NCBI GenBank assembly: GCA_963834755.1
Contig: CAWICQ010000009.1
Span: 310,001 to 374,000, forward strand
From: Dokdonella_A sp963834755
GTDB lineage: Bacteria > Pseudomonadota > Gammaproteobacteria > Xanthomonadales > Rhodanobacteraceae
Direction of reading: 5' to 3'
Length of the DNA: 64,000 bases
Both the position numbers and the translations under genes were made by a program. Numbering within the stretch: the stretch's first letter is position 1; each line of letters begins with the position of its first letter. Of this stretch, positions 8,828-17,865 are shown piece after piece. The notes beneath the pieces were generated by a model that saw only the letters and a list, made by a program, of their open reading frames with translations, was not told the origin of the DNA and did not search any database.

Positions 8828-10024
8828 TCAAGCGCCTGCGAAATTGACGCCCAGCGCGTAAAGCGCCGACATCAGCGCAAGCAGCGCCGCACTGATCGTC
8901 CATAGCGCGATCTCGACGTGGCGACGCCCGGTCCAGGCACCGAGCGCGATCGCGAACGGGAACAATCCGATCGCGTAGCGCGCGCCGGACATTACGGTCG
9001 CCGTGTTGAGCGGTGCCGCGAGCCCGAGCGCCAGAAAAATGGCCGCGGCGATACGGCGCGTCCATGCGAGCCAGATCGCCGCGGCGATTCCGGCGAGCAT
9101 CGCCGCCGCGTTGAGCCAGCGGAAATTCCAGCCTTCGATGATCCAGTCCCACCGCCGCAGCGCCCCTTCAATCGCCTCGAATGTCGGCTGCGCCGGCCGT
9201 GCGAACGTTCCCTGGATGTGCACGAACGCGAGCGCGTCGCCGGTCTTCGCGCGCAGGTAAAGCAGGAATCCCGCGAACGCGATCGGCGCCAGCGCAAGCG
9301 CGAACCAAGCAAGCGGCGACACTCGCTTGCGCTGACGCCATAGAACGATCGCGAGCGCCGGTAGCAGAAAGAGTCCGCTGATGCGCGTGATCGAAGCAAG
9401 CGCAGCGAAGAGCCCCGCCACCCACCAGCGCTCGCGCAAGGCAGCCAGGAACGAAGACGCGCTGAGCAACACGAACAGCGATTCGGTCCACGGCAACGCG
9501 AAGAAATAGCTGACCGGAAACAGCGCCAGCGCGAGCACGGAACGGTCGGCGGTGGCGAGATCGAAATCCAGCGCCAGCGCGAGCCGATGCACGACGATCA
9601 GCGCAATGAAAAAGCACAGATTCGCCAGCGCGATGCCGGTCAGCGCGAATTCGCCGGTGACGCTCGCGGCAGCTCGCCACAGCAACGGTTGCAAAGGAAA
9701 AAACGCCCAGTTGTGCTGTGCGCTCGCGTCGAACGGGCCCGCATCGTAACCGTGCTCGGCGATCGTCGCGTACCAGCTCGCATCGTATTGACGCACGAGG
9801 GCCGCCAACGCATCGCCAAACCCGGGCGCCGCGAGCACCAACTTGGGTTCCCACCAATTCGCGTCCGTTGGCGCGGATGGCGTCGGATACTGCAAGACGC
9901 CGAACCAGACGCCGAAAATCAACGCGCGCGACAGTGCGAACGCAAAGACAACCGCACGCAGCGTGCGCGATACCGGACAGGTGTCGGAACTTGCCGAAAG
10001 CGTCGCAACCGCATCGCGTGGCAT
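8828..10024 (-). CDS. PIG-V-like mannosyltransferase family integral membrane protein
   Basis: A 398-residue polytopic membrane protein with about ten hydrophobic segments. After the first helix ('AVVFAFALSRALIFGVWFGV') comes the extracytoplasmic loop 'QYDASWYATIAEHGYDAG', then 'NWAFFPLQPLLWR'. The pattern D-x-x-W-Y-x-x-I-A-x-x-G-Y followed by FPLxP is typical of the PIG-V/GPI-mannosyltransferase-like family, whose bacterial members use lipid-linked sugars. I chose the ATG at 10024, with GGAAG five bases upstream, because a longer start at 10141 would overlap the neighbouring methyltransferase gene. The acceptor and sugar are unknown. Confidence 0.75.
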   Translation of the reverse strand: MPRDAVATLSASSDTCPVSRTLRAVVFAFALSRALIFGVWFGVLQYPTPSAPTDANWWEPKLVLAAPGFGDALAALVRQYDASWYATIAEHGYDAGPFDASAQHNWAFFPLQPLLWRAAASVTGEFALTGIALANLCFFIALIVVHRLALALDFDLATADRSVLALALFPVSYFFALPWTESLFVLLSASSFLAALRERWWVAGLFAALASITRISGLFLLPALAIVLWRQRKRVSPLAWFALALAPIAFAGFLLYLRAKTGDALAFVHIQGTFARPAQPTFEAIEGALRRWDWIIEGWNFRWLNAAAMLAGIAAAIWLAWTRRIAAAIFLALGLAAPLNTATVMSGARYAIGLFPFAIALGAWTGRRHVEIALWTISAALLALMSALYALGVNFAGA

Positions 10025-10083
10025 CGTTCTTCCGACGCCGCTCGCGGGCGCGTCGCCTGGAACGACGACTGGCGCTCTGTCGC

Positions 10084-10953
10084 TCACGATCGCAACGCGC
10101 GCTCGTCGCGCGGCGAATTTTCGCCGGCGTGCTGTCGCCAATATTCGCCGAGCACGACGGCGACGCTGGCGGCGACATTGAGGCTTTCGATCGCGCCGCT
10201 TCCCGGAATCGTCAGACGCACATCGGCCGCATCGATCAACGCGTCGCTCATGCCCTCGCCTTCCGCACCGAATACCAGCACGATGCGCGCCGGCAATCGA
10301 GAGTCATAAAGCGGCGTGCCCTGACGCGGAACGGTGGCCGCGAGCGCGTAGCCTGCCGCGCGCAACATGTCCTTCGATCGCGCGGTGATCGGCACCCTCG
10401 CGATCGGGACGATCTCGGCCGCGCCCTCGGCGACGCGCGCCGCGGCGCCCGATACATCGAGTTGCGACTGATCCGGAACGATCACACCGGCCGTTCCGAA
10501 GTGCGCCGCCGTACGCAGCAGCGCGCCGAGATTGTGCGGATTGCCGACGCCGTCCAGCCACAGTAATAACGAAGGTGCAGGTGCCGCGGGCTGCAGTGAA
10601 AGCAGTCGAGCGAGATCCAGCAATGGCGAGCGCAGGATGTCGAAGCAGACGCCTTCGTGGTGGCGAGAACTCGTCAATTTCTCGAGATCCCCGTCTTCGA
10701 CGACGCGATAACCGAGGCGATGCTTTACGCACCACGCAAGCACCGGTTTCAGCACGGGAATGCGCGCCTCGGTGAGATACACCTTGCGCAACGCCTCGGG
10801 CCGCTTCGCGAAGGCGGCCAGGCATGCGTTCAATCCGTACAGGCGCGTCTCGCGAACGTCGGTCGCTTCGCCGACGCGAGCGCGTTGCTTGAGCCCATCC
10901 GCCGAACTGGCAGAGGGATTCCCGACGTCCGGCAACGGCCGATGTTTGCGCAT
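10084..10953 (-). CDS. TrmH/SpoU-family RNA 2'-O-methyltransferase
   Basis: A 289-residue member of the SPOUT (trefoil-knot) methyltransferases. An N-terminal substrate-binding domain begins 'RLYGLNACLAAFAKRPEALR', with 'TSSRHHEGVC' further on. The catalytic domain has motif 1 'WLDGVGNPHNLGALLRTAAH', motif 2 'IVLVFGAEGEGMSDALID' and motif 3 'IPGSGAIESLNVAASVAVVL', which together form the S-adenosylmethionine knot. An additional ~35-residue basic N-terminal extension is present. It methylates ribose in rRNA or tRNA; RlmB (23S G2251) is the best-known relative, but the specificity is not certain. Divergence from RlmB at the N-terminus makes a YfiF-like assignment possible. Confidence 0.88.
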   Translation of the reverse strand: MRKHRPLPDVGNPSASSADGLKQRARVGEATDVRETRLYGLNACLAAFAKRPEALRKVYLTEARIPVLKPVLAWCVKHRLGYRVVEDGDLEKLTSSRHHEGVCFDILRSPLLDLARLLSLQPAAPAPSLLLWLDGVGNPHNLGALLRTAAHFGTAGVIVPDQSQLDVSGAAARVAEGAAEIVPIARVPITARSKDMLRAAGYALAATVPRQGTPLYDSRLPARIVLVFGAEGEGMSDALIDAADVRLTIPGSGAIESLNVAASVAVVLGEYWRQHAGENSPRDERALRS

Positions 10954-11015
10954 GCGCGCATGCTACACGACGCGCGCTCACGATCCGGTGACACTCGATT
11001 CGGTGATCGGCGACG

Positions 11016-12551
11016 TCAGTGATCGGCAACGATCGCAGCCGGCGCCGCAGTCCTGACCGGCCTGATCAACAGCAGCAGCGGCATCGCGACCGCGGTCATC
11101 ACCATCATCAGCCAGAAGTCGTTGAGGAACGCGATCGCGGACGCCTGACGCGTGACTTCGCCGTTGAGCGCCGCGAGGCCCGATGCGGTGTGGGTGCCGA
11201 GCATCGTCGCCACCTGCGCGGCATTGTCGTTGAACGGCGTCACCCGCGACGCGATTTCGGCATGATTGATCTGCGTGTTGCGCGAGAGCAGCGTCATCAC
11301 GATCGAGATGCCGACGCTCGATCCGATGTTGCGCATCAGGCTGAAGATGCCGGCGGCTTCGGTGCGCGCGCTGGTCGGCAACGTCGAATAGGCGACCGTC
11401 GAGATCGGCACGAAGACGAGCCCGAGACCGAGGCCCTGGATCACGCCGGTCGTGACGATGAGGTGCTCGGGCACATCGAGGCTGAAGTGCATCATCTGCC
11501 ACAGCGAATACGCGGTGAGCGTCATGCCGACCGCGGCGAGCAGACGCGCATCGAGCGCCGCGCGCCATCAGCCGGCCGACCAGCATCATCGCGATCAGCG
11601 TGCCGACGCCGCGCGGCGCGAGCAATAAACCGGTCGTCACCACCGGGTAGTTCATGAGGTTCTGCAGGAACGGCGGCAGCAGCGCCATCGTCGCGAACAG
11701 CACCACGCCGAGCACGAAGATGAAAACATTGCTCGCGAGGAAGTTGCGATCCCTGAAGAGTCCCAAATCCAGGAACGAGCGCTCACGCGTCTTCCAGTGC
11801 ACGACGTACAGATAGAAACCGAGGAACGCGAGCGCGGCCTCGATCTGGATTTCGACCGAGCCGAACCAGTCCTGCTGCTCGCCGCGATCGAGGAAGAGCT
11901 GCAGCGCGCCGATGCCGATGGCGAGGAACGCAAAACCGCGCCAATCGAAACGCGACTCGCGCGTCTCGTCGGTCGGCAGGCTCGCCGCAACACCGAACAG
12001 CGCGAGCGCGCCGATCGGCACATTGATCAGGAATACCCAGTGCCAGCTGTAGGCGTCGGTCAGCCAGCCGCCGAGCGGCGGACCGAGAATCGGACCGACC
12101 ATGACGCCCATGCCCCACAGCGCCATCGCGGCGCCGTGCTTTTCGCGCGGGATAAACATCGAGCAACGTCGATTGCGACAGCGGCACCAGCGCCGCGCCA
12201 AACAAGCCCTTGCAGCAAGCGGAACGCGACCATGGCGCCGATGCTCGTCGCCATGCCGCACAACACCGACGCGACCGTGAATCCAGCGATCGCGATCAAG
12301 AGCAATCGGCGGCGGCCCATCACCGAAGCGAGCCAGCCCGTCGCCGGCGTCGCGATCGCGGCGGCGACGATATACGAAGTCAGCACCCACGAGATCTGAT
12401 CCTGCGTCGCCGACAGCGAGCCCTGCATGTTCGGCAGCGCGACGTTGGCGATCGTCGTATCGAGCGCCTGCATCAGCGTGGCAAGCATCACCGACACGAC
12501 CAGCAGGCCGCGATTGGCGACTTCGCGATGGGTGGCAAGCGTCTGGCTCAT
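11016..12551 (-). pseudogene. emrB: EmrB/DHA2-family 14-TM multidrug MFS transporter, three frameshifts
   Basis: A DHA2-family efflux pump readable only by switching frame three times. The N-terminal part has 'LDTTIANVALPNMQGSLSAT', the classic motif for this family, then 'GWLASVMGRRRLLLIAIAGF'. Frame breaks fall near 12205 (before 'FGAALVPLSQSTLLDV'), near 12150 (before 'PREKHGAAMALWGMGVMVGP') and near 11555 (after 'IAMMLVGRLMARG'). The final part runs through 'QGLGLGLVFVPISTVAYSTL' to the C-terminus. Conservation is excellent on all sides, which suggests sequence errors. With EmrA it would form an EmrAB-type drug exporter working with a TolC-like outer-membrane channel. It is the last gene of a marR-emrA-emrB set. 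Confidence 0.85.
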
Positions 12552-12762
12552 GGATCGTGACGGCTATCGCGCGATCGATGTGGCTCGTATAGGCATGGCG
12601 CGAAAGGCGCCGCGCTATCTCGCTATAGACGTGTTTCAGCGCACCGATTTCTTCTTGCGCGTAGAAGCTCGGCAGCGCCGAGTTCTGGACATAAACCGGC
12701 GTTACGTGCGTCTCGTGCGTGAACCGCGCGGTTGTATCGATGTTGTCTGATTCTCGAAACAT
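12548..12762 (-). CDS. Possible small protein between emrA and emrB, probably with an indel
   Basis: The ATG at 12762 has GGAG seven bases upstream. The translation 'MFRESDNIDTTARFTHETHV' continues with 'YVQNSALPSFYAQEEIGALK' and 'HVYSEIARRLSRHAYTSHID'. The composition is not arginine/proline-rich like the chance frames nearby. As given, the frame runs past the emrB start; a one-base shift near its end would give a TGA overlapping the emrB ATG, the same ATGA overlap used between marR and emrA. I recognise no family. It could also be coincidence, in which case this stretch is simply intergenic. Confidence 0.3.
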
Positions 12763-12848
12763 TCTTTTGCTCCGTTTCCGCGCCCGTTCGCGCGCGGAAA
12801 TTTCCATAACCAACTGTGGGTCCAAACGAGCCTACGGGCCCGATTTTC

Positions 12849-12913
12849 ACCTCGCCCGCTTGCGGGAGAGGTCGCGCCGCCGCTACGCGGCGACTTCTCC
12901 CGCAGAGCGGGGA
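12849..12913. repeat. REP-like hairpin pair (copy C)
   Basis: The left hairpin is CCTCGCCCGCTTGCGGGAGAGG (22 nt, one stem mismatch), followed by GTCGCGCCGCCGCTACGCGGCGAC and a second CTTCTCCCGCAGAGCGGGGAAG arm (22 nt). The core TCTCCCGC/GCGGGAGA is shared with copies A and B. It lies just after the emrA stop codon, in the 374-base gap before emrB, and could limit or process the transcript there. Confidence 0.6.
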
Positions 12914-12925
12914 AGTGCGATCTGA

Positions 12926-14045
12926 TCAACGACTCTGCGCAACACGCGCCACCGGCTCCGCGCCGCCCTGCCAGCGCCCGAGAATCGAGTTCTGCCTGCC
13001 CGTGTCGATCTCGACGACCGCGCTCATTCCCGCGCGCAGGATCATGCCGTCGTGATTCGGCTCCTCGATCGCGAGCCGCACCGGAATGCGCTGCACGATC
13101 TTGACCCAGTTGCCGGTCGCGTTCTGCGCCGGCAGCACCGAGAATTCCGCGCCCGAAGCGGGACTGATCGAAGCGACGCGCGCCTGCCATTTCTTGCCCG
13201 GAAACGTATCGACCTCGATCGTCGCGTCCTGCCCGACCGCAACGTGCGTCAGATCCGTTTCCTTGTAGTTCGCGTCGACCCACAGCGTCGTCGCTACGAG
13301 CGGCATCGCGGCCTGGCCCATGGTGAGGAAATCGCCCGGCTGCAATGTCGTCTTGCCGATCACGCCGTCCATCGGCGCGCGCACCACCGCGTGCTCGAGG
13401 TCGAGCTTGGCCTGTGCGAGCTGCGCCAGCGCCAGCTTGTAACCGGCAAGCTGCGCGTCCGGCGTTTCAGGCAGACCGCCGAGGAGGTTCTGCGCTTTCG
13501 TCACCGCGGCGTTGTTCGAATCCTGTTTCGCGCGCGCAGCAGCGAGATTGTTGGCGGCGTCATCGAGCGACTGCTGCGCGACGAGACCGCGGCCATGCAA
13601 TTCCTGCATGCGCGAGAACTGCTGTTCCTTGTACTTGAGATCGGCGGCGGACGAACGCACGTCGGCCTGCGCCGAACGATAACCGCTGCGCGCTGCATCG
13701 AGCAGGCTCTGCACCGATTCGACCTGCGCCTGCATGCGCGCGGCCGCGATCTGCAGCGGTTCCTGATCGATGCGAAACAGCACGTCGCCCTGCTTCACCG
13801 ACTGGTTCTCGCGCACGTCGACTTCGACGACGCGCCCGGAAACCTGCGGCGCGATCGTCACGCGATCGGCTTGCACGTACGCATTGTCGGTCGATGCGAA
13901 TCGACCGGAACTGATGTAGAGCCAACCGGCGACCTGCGAGCACGATGGCCGGCCCGGCGATCCACATCAGCGTGCGCGTCCATTTCCGCTTCGGCGCGGA
14001 TTGGGCGACTGCGGCGTCCTTTGCCTGGACTTGTTTCTCCGTCAT
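12926..14045 (-). pseudogene. emrA: EmrA/HlyD-family multidrug efflux membrane-fusion protein, one frameshift
   Basis: The N-terminus reads 'MTEKQVQAKDAAVAQSAPKR' then a membrane helix 'TLMWIAGPAIVLAG'. The frame breaks near 13931-13937, and the other frame continues with 'GWLYISSGRFASTDNAYVQA', the diagnostic EmrA/HlyD segment. It then reads 'VTIAPQVSGRVVEVDVRENQ', a coiled-coil hairpin with 'DAARSGYRSAQADVRSSAAD', 'VVRAPMDGVIGKTTLQPGDF' and the C-terminal beta domain. A single base loss in the run between 'LAG' and 'VAGW' explains it. The start overlaps the marR stop by ATGA, so the two are translationally coupled. The protein would bridge EmrB and a TolC-like porin. Confidence 0.87.
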
Positions 14046-14506
14046 GACGTACCCCTTTGTTCATTCGCGGCCGCATCGAGCGCGACCAGGTTTTCTTTCA
14101 TTTGCGTCAGCGCGCGCATCAGCGCGTCGAGATCCTCACGCGGAATGCCGCGCAACGCGTCGTCGCGAAGTTCCGCGGCGATCACTTCCATCTCGTCGAC
14201 GACCGCGTGCGCTTTCGGTTTCAGATAGAGCCGCCAGCGCCGCCGATCGCCCGGATCGGCACGGCGCTCGATGAAGCCGGTTTTCTCGAGGCGGTCGATC
14301 ACGCGCCCGACCGGAATGGGTTCCATGTCGAGGTACTCGGCGAGCTCGGTCTGGCTGAGGCCTTCGTGCCGGCCGGTCGCCTTGAGTGCGCGCCATTGCG
14401 CGCGCGTAAGCTCGAGGCGCGTCGCGCGACGGTCGAAATGCTTGCGGATCTGCCGCGTCGCGTCGTGCAGCAGGTAAAAGAGCGTGTTGTCGGCTGACTG
14501 GTTCAT
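14042..14506 (-). CDS. MarR-family transcriptional regulator
   Basis: A 154-residue winged-helix regulator. The DNA-binding core is recognisable: 'LELTRAQWRALKATGRHEGL', then 'SQTELAEYLDMEPIPVGRVI' (recognition helix) and the wing 'DRLEKTGFIERRADPGDRRR'. Terminal helices for dimerisation flank it. It is the first gene of the marR-emrA-emrB operon, overlapping emrA by four bases (ATGA). By analogy with EmrR/MarR it should repress its own operon and release on binding small hydrophobic ligands. The promoter immediately upstream overlaps inverted repeats suitable as its operator. Confidence 0.92.
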   Translation of the reverse strand: MNQSADNTLFYLLHDATRQIRKHFDRRATRLELTRAQWRALKATGRHEGLSQTELAEYLDMEPIPVGRVIDRLEKTGFIERRADPGDRRRWRLYLKPKAHAVVDEMEVIAAELRDDALRGIPREDLDALMRALTQMKENLVALDAAANEQRGTS

Positions 14507-14517
14507 GGTTGCTGCAT

Positions 14518-14546
14518 ATATTATGTCCTAGGCAGTATAATATCAA
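14518..14546 (-). promoter_or_regulatory. Sigma70 promoter of marR-emrAB with overlapping inverted repeats
   Basis: On the minus strand TTGATA (14541-14546) and TAATAT (14518-14523) are separated by exactly 17 bases, a near-consensus -35/-10 pair 12 bases before the marR start. ATATTAT at 14518-14524 and ATAATAT at 14537-14543 are inverted repeats covering the -10 and the edge of the -35, and CCTAGG (14527-14532) sits in the spacer. This arrangement suits autorepression by the MarR protein. Confidence 0.75.
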
Positions 14547-14620
14547 TACCCGTCGAGTACACTTACATCGATGCATGATAAAGTGTTGCAGAATCATCTG
14601 GTTGAGTTACCGAGGCACGG

Positions 14621-15161
14621 ATGATCGAGGTCATCGAGGCCGATATCACGACGCTGGCGCTGGACGCCATCGTCAATGCGGCGAACGAAACGTCTCCTCG
14701 GCGGCGGAGGCGTCGATGGCGCCATCCATCGCGCAGCCGGGCCCGAGCTGCTGGCGGCTTGTCGTGCGTTGCCCGAAGTCTCGCCTGGCGTGCGCTGCCC
14801 GACCGGTGAAGCGCGCATCACGCCCGGCTTCCGGCTGCCGGCGCGGCATGTGATCCATACCGTGGGGCCCATCTGGCGCGGCGGCGCGCGGCGCGAACCC
14901 GAGCGCCTTGCGAATTGCTATCGGATGTCGCTCGAACTCGCCTCTCGACGGGCGATCGCGGCGATCGCGTTCCCGGCGATCAGCTGCGGCGTGTACGGAT
15001 ATCCGATCGATCAGGCCGTCGCGATCGCGGTGCGCGAGGCGCGCGACTGGCTCGAACGCCGCGAGCGGCCACAGCGCATCGTGTTCTGCTGCTTCGGCGT
15101 CGAGCTCGCTGCGGCGTATCGGCGCGAGCTCGGCAACGACGCTGCTGACGACCGGCCCTGA
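14621..15161 (+). pseudogene. Macro-domain (ADP-ribose-processing) protein, one frameshift
   Basis: The N-terminus 'MIEVIEADITTLALDAIVNA' and 'ANET' is followed, in the next frame, by 'LLGGGGVDGAIHRAAGPELL', the two halves of the canonical macro-domain ADP-ribose-binding signature. An additional T at 14693 (ACG T CTC CTC) separates them. Downstream are 'CPTGEARITPGFRLPARHVI', 'HTVGPIW' and 'AIAFPAISCGVYGYPIDQAV', all conserved. The intact protein would be ~180 residues and resemble YmdB/O-acetyl-ADP-ribose deacetylases. It is divergent from the marR promoter and shares that 114-base intergenic region. A sequencing insertion is the simplest explanation. Confidence 0.88.
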
Positions 15162-15243
15162 AGCGCAATTAGCCATCCAAACAGGCTTGTGTCATAGTCA
15201 GAAAGCTACGCGCCCGCCATTCCCTGGACGCGGGAGATACGCC

Positions 15244-16341
15244 ATGGCGATCCATACCTTGAGCGACCGCGCGCGCTACGCGCGAATGTCCTTCCCTTCC
15301 TCGATCGCTTTTGCGCTCGCACTGAGTTGCGCGTTCGCGTTCGGCGGTTCGGCGCGGGCCGCCGACACCACGGTTTCACCCGACAAGGCCGAATTCGGCG
15401 GTCAGTGCGCCGAGGGTCTTGCCGAAGGCAAGCATGTAAAGACCGACTGCTCGGTGACGTGGAAGGACAAGGACGGCAAGGACTACTGCTTCAGCAGCGG
15501 CGCTGCGAAAGCCACGTTCCTGAAAAATCCCGAGGAATCACTCGAGCGCGCACGCACATTCGTCGCTGCCGGCAATGTGCAATCGACCGAAAAGGCGATG
15601 GAGAATTTCGACAGCAACGACGCGCAGAACCTTGTCGACGCCACGGTCAAGGCGAAACTCAAGGAGAACGGCGGCCTGTTCCCGATCGAAGACGCGCTGA
15701 CCGGCGAGCAGCTCAAGCTCGCTTACGACGGCGTCGATTTCACGCGCACGCTCGACGGCTACGGCTATTTTCCCGACGTGAAGTTCCACGATCCCAAGGA
15801 CGCCCAGAAGAAATACCTGATCGACTTCTGGGTTGCGCCGGTCAACGGCGCGCTCGCCATCCAGGAAACACGCATCTACCAGGCGCCGGCGCAGGTCGAT
15901 GGCGCCTGGCAATCGGTCGCGCGCGAGCCGGTGCCGTGGTGGTGGATTCCGGCCTCCGAGCATCCCGGCAAGATGGCGCAAAAGCGCGGCTGGGAGGTGA
16001 TGTCAGCGGTCGAAGAGAATGCGCTCAAGGGGGCCGGCAGCGACGGCATCTTCAAGCTCAAGGACGACCAGACCGGCAAGACGCTCGATCTCAAGTTCGT
16101 CGATACGCACCAGCCGGTGCGCCAGCTCGACGACGGCACGTACTTCGCTTGCACCGATTTCCGCGCCGCCGGCACCAAGGACCAGATCTACGACATCGAC
16201 TTCTGGGTGAAGGAAAAGGACGGCCAGATGGTCGTGAATCAGGTGCGCGTGCACAAGGTGCCGGAACTCAAGAACGGACAATGGGTGCAGGTGCCGCGCT
16301 ACAGCTGGAAGGATCTGGGCCAATCGAAAGTCGTGCCCTGA
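15244..16341 (+). CDS. Secreted YHS-like protein with internally duplicated ~100-residue domain
   Basis: A 365-residue exported protein; the signal sequence ends 'FAFGGSARA'. Residues ~53-100 resemble a YHS domain: 'GGQCAEGLAEGKHVK', then 'DYCFSSGAAKATFLKNPEES'. Residues ~134-233 and ~259-357 are two copies of one domain. Each has 'TGxxLxL', R-x-L-D-x-G-x-Y-F, 'IDFWV', a conserved Q-x-R and a terminal G-x-W-x-x-V-x-R...W. A GGAG site precedes the ATG at 15244; an inner ATG (residue 15) would also leave a signal peptide. I do not recognise the duplicated domain. A periplasmic metal- or ligand-binding role is possible but unproven. Confidence 0.7.
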   Translation: MAIHTLSDRARYARMSFPSSIAFALALSCAFAFGGSARAADTTVSPDKAEFGGQCAEGLAEGKHVKTDCSVTWKDKDGKDYCFSSGAAKATFLKNPEESLERARTFVAAGNVQSTEKAMENFDSNDAQNLVDATVKAKLKENGGLFPIEDALTGEQLKLAYDGVDFTRTLDGYGYFPDVKFHDPKDAQKKYLIDFWVAPVNGALAIQETRIYQAPAQVDGAWQSVAREPVPWWWIPASEHPGKMAQKRGWEVMSAVEENALKGAGSDGIFKLKDDQTGKTLDLKFVDTHQPVRQLDDGTYFACTDFRAAGTKDQIYDIDFWVKEKDGQMVVNQVRVHKVPELKNGQWVQVPRYSWKDLGQSKVVP

Positions 16342-16499
16342 GCCGGTCGACGCGAGCGCCAGCCGGAACGCGAAATCCGCGGCGCCCGTAGGCGGTCTCC
16401 CTGGTCGGCCCGTAACTGATCGCGTTCGCCCGCGATTGGGCGATTGTTCTTCAGGGAACCCAATCTTTCGACCCATTCAATCCTCAGGAGGATACCGCC

Positions 16500-17456
16500 A
16501 TGATCTACGACAGCATCCTCGACACCATCGGTAACACCCCGATCGTCAAGCTGCATCGCATGCCGCCCAAGCATGTCGACATGTACGTCAAGGTCGAGGG
16601 GTTCAATCCGGGCGGTTCGGTGAAGGACCGCCTCGCGATCGCGATCATTCTCGATGCGGAACAGAAAGGCCTGCTGAAGCCCGGCGATACCGTGGTCGAG
16701 GCGACATCCGGCAACACCGGCGTCGCGCTCGCGATGGTCTGCGCCACGCGCGGCTATCGCTTCGTCGCGCTGATGGCGGATTCGTTCTCGATCGAGCGGC
16801 GCAAATTGATGCGCGCGTACGGCGCGAAATTGATTCTGACACCGGCGGCCGAACGCGGCAGCGGCATGGTCAGGCGCGCCGAGGAGCTTGCGAAGAAACA
16901 CGGCTGGTTCCTCGCGCGGCAATTCGAGAATCCAGCCAATCCCGCGTATCACCGCAGCACCACCGCTGCCGAAATTCTCAAGGATTTCGCCGGCAAGCGG
17001 CTCGACTATTTCGTCACCGGCTGGGGCACCGGCGGCACGCTGACCGGCGTTGCCGACATGCTGCGCGTCGCGCGGCCCGAGGTGAAGGTCATCGCAACAG
17101 AACCCGCTGAGGCATCGCTGCTGACCGGCGCCGAATGGAAGCCGCACAAGATTCAGGGCTGGACTCCGGATTTCGTTCCCGCCGTGCTTGACCGCAAGGC
17201 CGCGCACGCCGTCGATCCTGTCGGCGAAGTGCTGGCGCGCGACACGGCGCGGCGGCTCGCGGCCGAAGAAGGTCTGTTCGTCGGTATCTCGGCAGGCGGA
17301 ACCGCCGCGGCGGCGCTGCGCGTTGCGGAGAAAGCGCCAAAAGGCACGGTGATTCTCGCGATGCTGCCGGATACCGGTGAGCGCTATCTTTCGACGTTCC
17401 TGTTCGAAGGCGTGCCGGATGGCTCGGACGACGAGTGGCTGGCGTCGCTTGGATAA
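16500..17456 (+). CDS. cysK: Cysteine synthase A (O-acetylserine sulfhydrylase)
   Basis: A 318-residue PLP enzyme that makes L-cysteine from O-acetylserine and sulfide in the cytosol. 'NPGGSVKDRLAIA' holds the Schiff-base lysine (K42). 'VVEATSGNTGVALAMVCATR' is the substrate and phosphate-binding loop region, and 'GTGGTLTGVADML' binds the PLP phosphate. Near the C-terminus 'ISAGGTAAAALRV' is present. The length is standard for CysK/CysM. A strong AGGAGG lies before the ATG. CysM specificity (thiosulfate) cannot be excluded from sequence alone, but the overall pattern is CysK-like. Confidence 0.93.
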   Translation: MIYDSILDTIGNTPIVKLHRMPPKHVDMYVKVEGFNPGGSVKDRLAIAIILDAEQKGLLKPGDTVVEATSGNTGVALAMVCATRGYRFVALMADSFSIERRKLMRAYGAKLILTPAAERGSGMVRRAEELAKKHGWFLARQFENPANPAYHRSTTAAEILKDFAGKRLDYFVTGWGTGGTLTGVADMLRVARPEVKVIATEPAEASLLTGAEWKPHKIQGWTPDFVPAVLDRKAAHAVDPVGEVLARDTARRLAAEEGLFVGISAGGTAAAALRVAEKAPKGTVILAMLPDTGERYLSTFLFEGVPDGSDDEWLASLG

Positions 17457-17511
17457 CGCGGCCGATTGTTGAGTCCGGAAATCGCGGCGCGCCGACTCGC
17501 TGACGTCGCGC

Positions 17512-17865
17512 CTAGGTTTTCCGTTTGCGCCGCCGCGTCGCCGCGAGCCCGAGAAATACGAGCGTGGCGCGATTGAGCCTGACCATGTCTTCGTCCGCAA
17601 GCCGCCCGATCTGCTTGCCGAGGCGCGATCGCGCCATGGTTGTGATTTTGTCGACCATCAAGCGGCACGGCACGCGCAATCCGTTCTCCGCATTCGGCTC
17701 GATGGGCAAGCGGAACAGCGGCGCGTTGGTCGCATCCGTCGTCAGCGCGCAGACCGTGATCGACGCGGTCGCGTCGAAGGCGTCATCCTGGACGATGACG
17801 ACCGGTCGCGGTTTGCCGGCGTAGTCGTTGCCGCCCGACGCGGTCCAGACCTCGCCGCGCCTCAT
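17512..17865 (-). CDS. PemK/MazF-family mRNA interferase toxin
   Basis: A 117-residue SH3-like toxin. It begins 'MRRGEVWTASGGNDYAGKPR', then 'PVVIVQDDAFDATASITVCA', matching the conserved MazF core (RGEVW, GKPRPVVIVQ). 'LPIEPNAENGLRVPCRLMVD' and 'KITTMARSRLGKQIG' carry the conserved nuclease-fold strands. The C-terminus is unusually basic (TRRRKRKT). Its ATG overlaps the antitoxin stop by four bases, the usual translational coupling. It should cleave mRNA at a short specific sequence when freed of its antitoxin. Confidence 0.92.
   Translation of the reverse strand: MRRGEVWTASGGNDYAGKPRPVVIVQDDAFDATASITVCALTTDATNAPLFRLPIEPNAENGLRVPCRLMVDKITTMARSRLGKQIGRLADEDMVRLNRATLVFLGLAATRRRKRKT

Noticed and set aside
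9587..10566. Plus-strand open frames opposite the glycosyltransferase and methyltransferase genes
   Set aside because: Translations are arginine-rich with no domain; the minus-strand genes carry clear family motifs.
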